A stretch of DNA of 64,000 nt from Pleodorina starrii (lineage: Eukaryota; Chlorophyta; Chlorophyceae; Chlamydomonadales; Volvocaceae): contig BRXU01000030.1 of assembly GCA_030267565.1 (NCBI GenBank), positions 887,001 to 951,000 of the forward strand. Reading direction: 5' to 3'. Under the pieces are notes generated by a model, which saw only the letters and a list, made by a program, of their open reading frames with translations, had not been told where the DNA came from and did no database searches. The position numbers and the translations under genes were made by a program. Below are positions 1 to 9,484 of this stretch, piece after piece. The stretch's first letter is position 1. Every line of letters begins with the position of its first letter.

Positions 1-2
1 AT

Positions 3-1238
3 AAGCTTCAGCTTAGTAAGCACAAGGCGCTGCTTGAGGAAATCGTATTAATCCTTAAACGACGAGCGGCTTGTAACCTGAAGACATCTTTGCTTAAAGT
101 GAAAGCCCACACTGGGGTAACTTACAACGAGAAAGCGGACAAAGCAGCCGTACGAGCCGCGCGAGGACTCTCCAAGCTAGACCCCGACGCGCTGAGCGCA
201 GCCGAGACCTCAGACAATAATCCTCGAAGTCAACACTGGTGGCTGCGGAAAATGGCTGGGCCTGAGAAGAACGCTGGGCACTATGCAAACGACCTTAACC
301 GCGGTATCGAGTCCTTGGTCAGCCCGGAAACGCACTCGGGATACACGAACGAAACAGATTACATGAAATACGTCGCCAACACTCTGCCCGACCTCGACAT
401 AAGCACCAGCACTCGGACTCTACAGCGCAAGGCGGGCCGACACAAGCACGTTAAACGGTGCTTCGACTACCTATACGGCCAGCTATGGAGCGCCAAGCTT
501 GCGAGGCGATTTAAAAAACCAGTGGCACCTGGCCGCCCTGCCTCGTCGGGACATTGCCCCCTATGCAACCAACTCGACTCAGGGGCGCACATCCTCGGAG
601 GCTGCCTTCACCCCCGCATGCGAGCCCTATACATACAGCGGCACAACAAGGCGGTCCAAAACATTACCAGTACGCTAGCCCGTGGGTCCAATGGAGGCTG
701 TTACATTGTAATGGACGCCGGCCCCGCGGACACCCGACCAGACTACGTGGCCGGCACACGCCTGCCCAAATGGCTGCTCCCGAGTATTGAGGATGAGAAA
801 CGCCTCAAACTCAGGCCCGATATACTCCTTATACCCGACATCCCCCTCCATGAAACGCAAGCGCAAGGGTACAAGGGACCTCAGGACCCTAGCCAGCACA
901 CCGTACACATTGTTGAGGTCGGCTACACCGCCGACACCAACCACACACAGAAACAGCACGACAAGGCCGTACAACACGCAGAACTGGCCAAACTCCTCAC
1001 GGAAGCCGGATGGAAGGTCCGCTACACAACACAGGAAGCCATCAGCCTCGGCTTTGCGGGTACTATCAGGAAGGACCTACGCCCTCTACTCCACACCCTA
1101 GGCACGGGCAGCAAGGAAGCCCGAGCATGCTGCAACGACCTCCACGACCATGCAGTTAGGACACTCAACACTATCGTTATAACCCGCAGACAAATGGAAC
1201 GCAACCCCCATGCGGAACCGACACCGGCCGGCACGTAA
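3..1238 (+). CDS. LINE-type retrotransposon ORF2, C-terminal part (RNase H end, zinc knuckle, nuclease-like tail)
   Basis: The frame is open from base 3 to a TAA at 1236-1238 and has no start in the window, so the protein is cut by the left edge; the first in-frame TTG at 90 is not a credible start. Near the beginning, VKAHTGVTYNEKADKAA fits the last motif of an RNase H domain (H...N..AD..A). Further on, CPLCNQ...GAHILGGC matches the Cys/His zinc-binding motif that follows reverse transcriptase in many LINEs. The tail has RPDILLIP and then VHIVEVGY, a D...E pair that could be a PD-(D/E)XK-like nuclease as in Dualen/RandI elements of Chlamydomonas; that assignment is inferred. The reverse transcriptase itself would lie left of the window. 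The ORF is intact here, followed by an untranslated region and an (ATT)n tail. The retrotransposon class is secure; the clade is not. Confidence 0.8.
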   Translation, partial: KLQLSKHKALLEEIVLILKRRAACNLKTSLLKVKAHTGVTYNEKADKAAVRAARGLSKLDPDALSAAETSDNNPRSQHWWLRKMAGPEKNAGHYANDLNRGIESLVSPETHSGYTNETDYMKYVANTLPDLDISTSTRTLQRKAGRHKHVKRCFDYLYGQLWSAKLARRFKKPVAPGRPASSGHCPLCNQLDSGAHILGGCLHPRMRALYIQRHNKAVQNITSTLARGSNGGCYIVMDAGPADTRPDYVAGTRLPKWLLPSIEDEKRLKLRPDILLIPDIPLHETQAQGYKGPQDPSQHTVHIVEVGYTADTNHTQKQHDKAVQHAELAKLLTEAGWKVRYTTQEAISLGFAGTIRKDLRPLLHTLGTGSKEARACCNDLHDHAVRTLNTIVITRRQMERNPHAEPTPAGT

Positions 1239-1356
1239 CCAACGTGGGACAAGTCTTAAGTTCCTTGCGGTGGTGGGGGGGGCTGGGACCGGGGAAACCC
1301 GTCACCCCACCCCCTCTGCTCCCATAACCCACGCCTCGGCTACCGGCCGGGCGTAT

Positions 1357-1380
1357 CATTATTATTATTATTATTATTAT
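1357..1380 (+). repeat. (ATT)n tail of LINE copy 1
   Basis: Seven to eight ATT units terminate copy 1. Microsatellite tails of this kind are typical of LINE 3' ends. Confidence 0.85.
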
Positions 1381-1384
1381 AGCA

Positions 1385-2125
1385 GGCACAAGACAACCTC
1401 AATGGCAGCTCCCAAGCACCCCGGAGGAGAAACGGCTCAAATGCACCCTAATCCCTAGCATCAACGAGGCACAAGCAACCGGATACATGGGACCTCCGGA
1501 CCCTAGTCAACACAACGTGCACATCGAATTAGGATACACAGCAGACACCAACCACAAGCAGGAAGCAACATGACACCAACCACAAGCAGGAAACAACATG
1601 ACACCAACCACAAGCAAGAAACAATATTACAAAGCTCTCCAACACACAGAGCTAGGCCATCCAGCACCTCATGAGGGAGGGGTGGAAAGCCTGCTACACA
1701 GCACAGGAGGCCATCAGCCTCGGCTTCGCCAGTACTATCCGAAAGGATCTTCGTCCCCTACTCCGCACCCTAGGGGCGGGCAGTGAAGCGGCCAAAGCAT
1801 GCTGCAATGAACTCTATGACCATGCTGTCCAGGTGCTCATAAGATTGTGATCACCAGGCGGCAAATGGAACGAGCCCCGCACGAGATGCAACAGCCGACG
1901 TGCACATAACCAACACATACTCGTTTTAAACCCCCACCACGGTGGCGGGGGACGACTGGGACCGGGAAAACCCGTCAACCCACCTCTTCTGCTCCCTTCA
2001 CCCACGCCTCGGCCTCCGGTCGGGCGTATTATTATTATTTATTATTACTATAATTTACTTATTTATCATTATTATGGTTATCATTACTCAATTACTTATT
2101 ATTATTGTTTTTATTATTCCACAGC
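1385..2125 (+). mobile_element. 3' end of related retrotransposon, copy 2, 5'-truncated and degenerate
   Basis: From 1385 the sequence resembles copy 1 from about base 751. Fragments such as EAQATGYMGPPDPSQHNVHI match copy 1's TQAQGYKGPQDPSQHTVHI, but frames are broken by indels and a stop in the NH-KQEAT region. The 3' untranslated part repeats copy 1 (GACTGGGACCGGGAAAACCC, then CACCCACGCCTCGGC) and ends in an AT-rich ATT/TTA tail at 2027-2120. The same AGCAGGC follows the tails of both copies (1381 and 2122). This is a dead copy with no coding capacity. Confidence 0.75.
1544..1627 (+). repeat. 28-bp tandem triplication inside LINE copy 2
   Basis: Three head-to-tail copies of a 28-bp unit beginning GACACCAACCACAAGCA lie at 1544-1571, 1572-1599 and 1600-1627, with two or three substitutions between them. 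Copy 1 has a single equivalent (encoding ADTNHTQKQ), so the expansion happened in copy 2. Confidence 0.9.
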
Positions 2126-3069
2126 AGGCGCGTGATCTTCATTTGGCCTGCATGGAGAACCACCAACGAGCCGCATCCCTCTTGATTGGACGCAGGTACG
2201 TAGTTAGATCGCCTATAATTGAACTGGTGAATAAATTTGATATAGTGGAGCAAACTTAGTCCAACTGCGCCGAGTCGGGCTCGACTACGTACATCGACAT
2301 GTATGGACATACATCGGCCAGGATGCTCGTGGACAAGTCGTCATAGACTTCTACGCCGCCGTCGCACCTCGTGAGGGCCCCCCCTCAAACGCGTGATGAG
2401 CAGGAGCCGCCAAGGAAAGCGTGTGCCGAGTTGCTTGCTGACCTGTCACACAGCAGGCAAGATAGACACACGCCTGCTTGTCTGTATACCGTACCTAGAC
2501 GATATCGTCGCTATATATTAAACGAGAAACATGAAAAGTCGCGCAGATTTAAGTATTTCTGTCGGGGGGTGCGCGAGTTTGCAAAATAATTCCTGTTGGG
2601 GCATGTGGGGGCCAGCCGAGCGTACCCACACACCCTCCCCTCACCCCAAACCGCCTTCTGGGAGGGAATTCATCACTGGCAGAGGAATTCCGATGGCTAC
2701 AGTTGCAGGATTGCCTCCATTTGACCGTTTCCAGGGTGTTTTCGCCATGCCAAAAACCCCGTGGGACAGGGTTCGCGACTGACAAAATCAATTCCTTCCA
2801 GGGCATCGTCACTTTGCAAAATAATTGTCAATTTCAGGCCTTCGCGATAATCAGCACTTGGTACGGTAGCATCATTGACCTGTCCGACCCCCCCTTATGT
2901 CCTCTGAGTGTGGCGGGCCTTACGGTTCCCTATGGGAAGCCCGCCGCCGTAGGCCGCCGCACCCTGCTGCTGCTGATGCTGCTGGGTGGTGGCTGCATGC
3001 GCGGCGGGCTGCTGCTGGCCAGCGGAGGGGCTCGCCGGCGCGGAGGAGGCGAGCCTCTCCGGGGGGTAA
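2126..3069. other. Intergenic region with 3' flank of the repeat-protein gene
   Basis: No convincing gene. Its right part (about 2935-3069) lies just 3' of the minus-strand stop at 3070. It holds a CTG-rich segment nearly identical to part of the large Gln-rich exon at about 14670-14790. No TGTAA signal was found on the minus strand here. Confidence 0.5.
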
Positions 3070-6000
3070 TTAAAACGGCCCGCGGCGAGGGAACCTGCGG
3101 GGCGGGGTGGGGCCGGGGGCAGGTGCAGGCAGACATGGCTGAAGAGGAACCGAGATTCCCAACTCGCAGTAGGGATGTGCCTCCAGGCTGGGTGATGAGA
3201 GCACAGCACGAGCCCTGACATCTTTGCATACTCCCCCGGTGGTGGTGCCTTCGCCGGGTCCCTCCCTTCCCCGACATTGAACGCCGCCGCCGGTGAACCT
3301 GTGCTGTGCTGCACAGGCGGACGGATGGACTCACATGTACAGGTAGCAGCCCAGCGGGCCCAGCTGCGACACGCAGTCCTCCGCCATCTGCCGCTCGCAC
3401 AGGTAGGGCACGCGCAGCATGTAAAGCGAGTAGCGTGTCGCGATCGCCCGGCCAAAGGCGTCAATGTCGAACCCCGCCACCGCCACGTCCGCATACACGC
3501 CCAGGTCCGGCCAGCAGCGTGAGACCGGCGGCACAGAAGTGTTGGTCGTGTTGATGCAGCCAGCCTGGGAGACGTTTGAAAAGGCAATCTGCGTCCCCGG
3601 CAGGCTGGGGGGACGCGGGGTGGACGACATGATCTCGCCCTGGATGTTGCGCGGGACGCAGATGCCTGCACGGCCACGCGGCAACAAAGGGTCCCGGGTG
3701 CATGGCGGGAGGGAGGGAGCTGTCAGCGTGGCTGGGGCGCTTGGGTGCTTTGGCGGCCTCTGCGCTGCTGCAGTGCACCGTGTCGTGGTGTGTGAGCCGA
3801 GGAGCGTCGGGAGCTGGGGCGGCAAGTACACTGAGACGGAGCATCACCCGTGTGCAGCCTCACGATGCGACTTTTCTCTGTGTGCACGTTGGCTCGCCCC
3901 AATAGGGGCGAGAGCCTTAGCGGTCGGTAGCCAACGGTAACAACGGTGCAAAGTTGAGTATGTGGATACCGTTAGACAGGTCCTATGTACCAGGAACAGG
4001 TCCTTTACCGTTGGGCAGGTCCTATGTACCATATACCGGTCCTATGTACCTTGGTCAGTGTACCACTGTGCGTCCGTGAGCCAAGAGAGAACGTTAATGA
4101 ATGGATATTTATATGTAGACTGTGGTGTACATATAAATTTCGACGGTGGTGCTGGTCACAACCCTGACGGATCATACGACACTGTGTGAATGAAAGTGTC
4201 GGCCGATAGCCGTCATGTAACACTACATACCGTACATATCCTCCTTCACCAATATGCCTCATGTACGGCTACGTTGTATAAGGGGCGAGCCGCAGATGCT
4301 GCGTAGCAGATGGGTTTTTCTGCATGCTCGTGCTCGGTGGGAGCAACGAACACCCGGAAACACACACGCGCTGCAACTAACGGTGCGCATACAAAGACTG
4401 CAATGGGGTACAACCAAGGCTACCTCTCTTGAGCAACCCGCCCGACTCACGCAGCATGAGGACTGCGTCCTGCATCAGCACCAGCGCCCCTGCCTCCGTC
4501 AGGGAGGACGCCACGATGTCGAAGCCCGGAGACTGGCCCAGGGGCGTGGCTCGGAAGTCATGGACCACGACGTATTGCAGAATGAGAGCTGCGTTGTTGT
4601 CCAAGCGAATCTGAAGGGCGGGCAACGACATGCCAAGGGGGGAGAGGCGAGGGGTTGTGGTGCACACGAGTGTTGTGAGTAGTTGTGCGGCGTGGAGTGA
4701 GGCCAGGGGGCAGCTGTCAGGGAAAGGCATCTCGGATGGGAGAGTGGAGGCGTTCTGTACAGGCCATGATAACCGGCTTGGGACTGTCAATCTGCACAAA
4801 TGGAAAAGGAAAGAAAAAATGATCGCCAACTTCGTGTATGTTTGCGCGCGCACGGAACAGCTGAACCGACGCGCAATGGCGAACCTGCAGCTAGAGAAAC
4901 CCGTCTGCTCCACTGCAAAAGATAATGTCCCCAAGAAGCAGCCATGCTCTCTACACGAAACTGTACTAGTTCCCATTTTCCCCTTCATAAGCAGCAGCTC
5001 CCATTCTCTCTGTACATAATACATGAAGAGGCTTGAAACCGTAATAACTGCCATCATCCAAGGCGCCACGCCGGCATCGCACCTTCCCCTTGACAAAGCC
5101 GAGCTCCAGTACCGGCCACGATGTCTGCAGCCCTGGCCTTCCACTGATGGTGAAGTTGGTGGCCCTTGCGACTAGAGCCGGAAAGTCCGTTTCGTTCACG
5201 GTAACACTAGAAGATGTCAGCAAAGCAAAGCTCTTCTGAGGGTTGGCAATCGCGTGTGCCAGCTCTTGGCCAGTCGTGACAACTGCGACGCTGGGGTCAT
5301 CGATACTGGGCATGAGCGAGGCTGGAGGAGGAGGCTGCCTGCTGGGTGGTGGCTGCGTGCGCGGCGGGCTGCTGCTGGCCGGCGGAGGGGGTTGCAAGCG
5401 CCGAGGCGGCGGCCGCCGCACCACAGGTGGACCAGGCGGCGAGCCCCTCGGGGGGGATGGGGATGGGGACGTCGGCGGAGTCCGAGGGAACCTGCGGGGC
5501 ACGGTGAGACCGGGGGCAGGTGCAGGCAGACATGGCTAAAGAGGAACCGAGATTCCCAACTCGCAGTAGGGATGTGCCTCCAGGCTTGGTGATGAGCCAG
5601 CACAAGCCTTGACCCCCGGTGGTGGTGCCTTCACCGGGTCCCTCCCTTACCACCTGACAACACACACATCGGAGCAGAAGCCTGCGCGAGAAGCGCGCAA
5701 ACGTGCGCGCGAGAGAGAGAGTATTGTGTGTATGTGCGGAAAGCCGTGCGAGCGCTTCCCGGCTCGCCGGTAACACAGCCGCCGCCGGCGAACCTGCACT
5801 GCACTGTGCTGCACAGGCGGACGGACGGACTCACATGTACAGGTAGCAGCCCAGGGGGCCCAGCTGTGACACGCAGTCCTCCGTCATCTGCCGCTCGCAC
5901 AGGTAGTGCACGCGCAGCATGTAAAGCGAGTAGCGTGTCGCGATCGCCCGGCCAAAGGCGTCAATGTCGAACCCCGCCACCGCCACGTCCGCATACACGC

Positions 6001-9000
6001 CCAGGTCCGGCCAGCAGCGTGAGACCGGCGGCACAGAAGTGTTGGTCGTGTTGATGCAGCCAGCCTGGGAGACGTTTGAAAAGGCAATCTGCGTCCCCGG
6101 CAGGCTGGGGGGACGCGGGATGGACGACATGATCTCGCCCTGGATGTTGCGCGGGACACAGATGCCTGCACGGCCACACGGCAACAAAGGGTCCCGGGCG
6201 CATGGCCGGGGGGGAGGGAGCTGTCGGCGTGGGGCGCTCGAGTGGCCACTGTGCTGCTGCAGAGCACCGTGTTGTGGCGCGTGAGCCAAGGAGCGTCAGG
6301 CTGGGGCGGCAGGTACACTGAGACGGAGCATCACCCGTGTGCAGCCTCACGACGCGACTTTTCTCTGCATGCTTGTTTTTCTGCGTGCTCGTGCTCGGTG
6401 GGAGCAAGTAAGGGACACCCGGGACAACACACACGTGCTGCAATGGGGTGCATGCAGTGGGGCACAACCAAATGGGCTGCCCCTCTTGGGCCCCCGCCCG
6501 ACTCACGCAGCATGAGGACTGCATCCTGCATCAGCACCAGCACCCCTGCCTCCGTCAGGGAGGACGCCACGATGTCGAAGCCCGGAGACTGGCCCAGGGG
6601 CGTGGCTCGGAAGTCATGGACCACGACATATTGCAGAATGAGGGCTGTGTTGTTGTTCAAGCGAATCTAAAGGGCAGGGAACGACATGCCAGGGGGGAGG
6701 GACGAGGGGGTATGGTGCGCGCGAGTGGTGTCAGTTTGCGCGGCGCGGAGGCCGGGGGGCAGCTGTCAGGCATCTCGGATGGGACAGCCGAGGCGTTCTG
6801 CACAGGCTATGATACCCGGCCTGGGACTGTCAATCTGCACAACCATTCGCATCTTGCAGCTTCAACACCTTTTATATTTGCCGCATACACATGCCCTTGC
6901 AGTCCGTTGGGATGGCCCGCTCGCCAACTTCGTGTTTACGCGAAGTGTTGATGTAGAGGCTTGAAACCATAACACCGGTAACCGCCATCGTCCAAGGCAG
7001 GCGCCACGCCGGCATCGCACCTTCCCCTTGACAAAGCCGAGCTCCAATACCGGCCACGATGTCTGCGGCCCTGGCCTTCCACTGATGGTGAAGTTGGTGG
7101 TCCTTGCAACTAGAGCCGGAAAGTCCGTTTCACTCACGGTAACTCTAGAAGATGTCAGCAAAGCAAAGCTCTTCTGAGGGTTCACAATCGCGTGTGCCAG
7201 CTCTTGGCCAGTCGTGACAACTGCGACGCTGGGGTCATCGATACTGGGCATGAGCGAGGCTGGAGGAGGAGGCTGCCTGCTGGGTGGTGGCTGCGTGCGC
7301 GGCGGGCTGCTGCTGGCCGGCGGAGGGGGTTGCAAGCGCCGAGGCGGCGGCCGCCGCACTGCCGGCGGACCAGGCGGCGAGCCCCTCCGGGGGGATGGGG
7401 ATGGGGACGTCGGTGGAGTCCGAGGGAACCTGCAGGGCATGGCGGGACCGGGGGCAGGCGCAGGCAGACATGGCTATGAAGAGGAACCGAGATTCCCAAC
7501 TCGCAGTAGGGATGTGCCTCCAGGCTTGGTGATGAGCCACCACAAGCCCTGACAGCTTTGCATACTCCCCCGGTGGTGGTGCCTTCACCGGGTCCCTCCC
7601 TTACCACCTGACAACACACACATCGGAGCAGAAGCCTGCGCGAGAGGAGCGCAAACGTGCGCGCGCGAGAGAGAGTATTGTGTATGTGTGGAAAGACGTG
7701 CGAGCGCTCACCGGCTCGCCGGTAGGGCAGCCGCCGCCGGCGAACCTGTGCTGCACAGGCGGATGGACGGACTCACATGTACAGGTAGCAGCCCAGCGGG
7801 CCCAGCTGCGACACGCAGTCCTCCACCATCTGCCGCTCGCACAGGTAGCGCACGCGCAGCATGTAAAGCGAGTAGCGTGTCGCGATCACCCGGCCAAAGG
7901 CGTCAATGTCGAACCCCGCCACCGCCACGTCCGCATACACGCCCAGGTCCGGCCAGCAGCGTGAGACCGGCGGCACAGAAGTGTTGGTCGTGCTGATGCA
8001 GCCGGCCTGGGAGACGTTTGAAAAGGCAATCTGCGTCCCCGGCAGGCTGGGGGGACGCGGGATGGCCGACATGATCTCGCCCTGGATGTTTCGCGGGACG
8101 CAGATGCCTGCGCGGCCACGCGGCAACAAAGGGTCCCGGGCGCATGGCCGGGGGGGAGGGAGCTGTCGGCGTGGGGCGCTCGAGTGGCCACTGTGCTGCT
8201 GCAGAGCACCGTGTCGTGGCGCATGAGCCAAGGAGCGTCAGGCTGGGGCGGCAGGTACACTGAGACGGAGCATCACCCGTGTGCAGCCTCACGACGCGAC
8301 TTTTCTCTGCATGCTTGTTTTTCTGCGTGCTCGTGCTCGGTGGGAGCAAGGGACACCCGGGACAACACACACACGCTGCAACGGGGCGCATGCAATGGGG
8401 TGCAACCAAATGGGCTGCCCCTCTTGGGCCTCCGCCCGACTCACGCAGCATGAGGACTGCATCCTGTATCAGCACCAGCGCCCCTGCCTCCTTCAGGGAG
8501 GACGCCACGATGTCGAAGCCCGGAGACTGGCCCAGGGGCGTGGCTCGGAAGTCATGGACCACGACGTATTGCAGAATGAGAGCTGTGTTTTTGTCCAAGC
8601 GAATCTTAAGGGCGGGCAACGACATGCCAAGGGGGGAGAGGCGAGGGGTTGTGGCGCGCACGAGTGGTGTGAGTTTTGCGCGGCGCGGAGGCCGGGGGGC
8701 AGCTGTCAGGGAAAGGCATCTCGGATGGGAGAATCGAAGCGTTTTGTACAGGCCATAATACCCGGCTTGGGACTGTCAATCTGCACAACCATTCGCATCT
8801 TGCAGCTTCAACTTCTTCCATATTTGCCGCATGTATATTGCCCTCGCAGTCCGCTTCGCCCGCTCGCCAACTCCGTGTTAACGCGCCCACGGAGCAACTA
8901 AAGCGACGCACGATTGCGAACATGCAGCTAGAGAAACCCTTCTGCGCCGTTGGAAACGATAAAGTCCCCAAGAAGCAGCCATGCTCTCCACACGAAACAA

Positions 9001-9484
9001 TACAGTATTATCATAGTTCCCCTTTTCCGCCTTCATAGGGCGCAGCTCCCATTTCCTCTATTCACACAATATGTAGAGGCTTGAAACCATAACACCGGTA
9101 ACCGCCATCGTTCAAGGCGCCACGCCCGCATCGCACCTTCCCCTTAACAAAGCCGAGCTCCAATACCGGCCACGATGTCTGCGGTCCTGGCCTTCCACTG
9201 ATGGTGAAGTTGGTGGCCCTTGCGACTAGAGCCGGAAAGTCCGTTTCGCTCATGGTAACTCTAGAAGATGTCAGCAAAGCAAAGCTCTTCTGAGGGTTGG
9301 CAATCGCGTATGCTAGCTCTTGGCCAGTCGTGACAACTGCGACCCTGGGGTGGTTGATACTGGGCATGAGCGGGGCTGGAGGAGGAGGCTGCTGCGCAAC
9401 GCCGAGCATACGTCCCGTTGCCAATAACAACAGCGCCTGCCAGCAGGCCGCCGGAAGCATCACGCTGGCCTTTGTCAATGTCAT
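3070..9484 (-). CDS. Secreted three-repeat protein, beta-helix-like volvocine family (function unknown)
   Basis: Ten exons read right to left: 9068-9484, 8445-8604, 7777-8107, 6940-7429, 6507-6666, 5835-6165, 5023-5491, 4451-4610, 3335-3665, 3070-3094. Every junction keeps frame and the sum is 2,874 nt (957 residues). The ATG at 9484 begins a signal peptide (MTLTKASVML...LLLATG...GVAQQ), so the product is probably secreted. The rest is three repeats of about 300-327 residues, each encoded by the same exon triplet (417-490, 160 and 331 nt) with intron phases 0, 1, 2. Each repeat has TGQEL.AI.NPQKSFALLTS, then LILQYVVVHDFRATPLGQSP, then a Cys-rich end (CWPDLGVYADVAVAGFD, CYLY). Pro-rich linkers (PPPASSSPPRTQPPP) join the repeats. 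The 160-to-331 and 331-to-linker donors are all GTGAGT. The pattern resembles secreted beta-helix-like proteins common in volvocine algae; that is inference. The phase-0 donors after exons 1, 4 and 7 are the weakest junctions. Confidence 0.7.

Larger units (their letters stand above)
1..1384 (+). mobile_element. 3' end of non-LTR retrotransposon, copy 1
   Basis: This contains the ORF end at 1238, about 120 bases of 3' untranslated sequence and an (ATT)n tail at about 1357-1380, the usual 3' end of a LINE. Copy 2 begins immediately after the tail with a stretch related to about 751 of this copy. The left part is outside the window. Confidence 0.75.

Noticed and set aside
5023..9484. Three separate genes, one per 2-kb unit
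   Set aside because: Only the first unit has an ATG with a signal peptide; the others begin at acceptors that join in phase 2 to the previous unit's GTGAGT donor.
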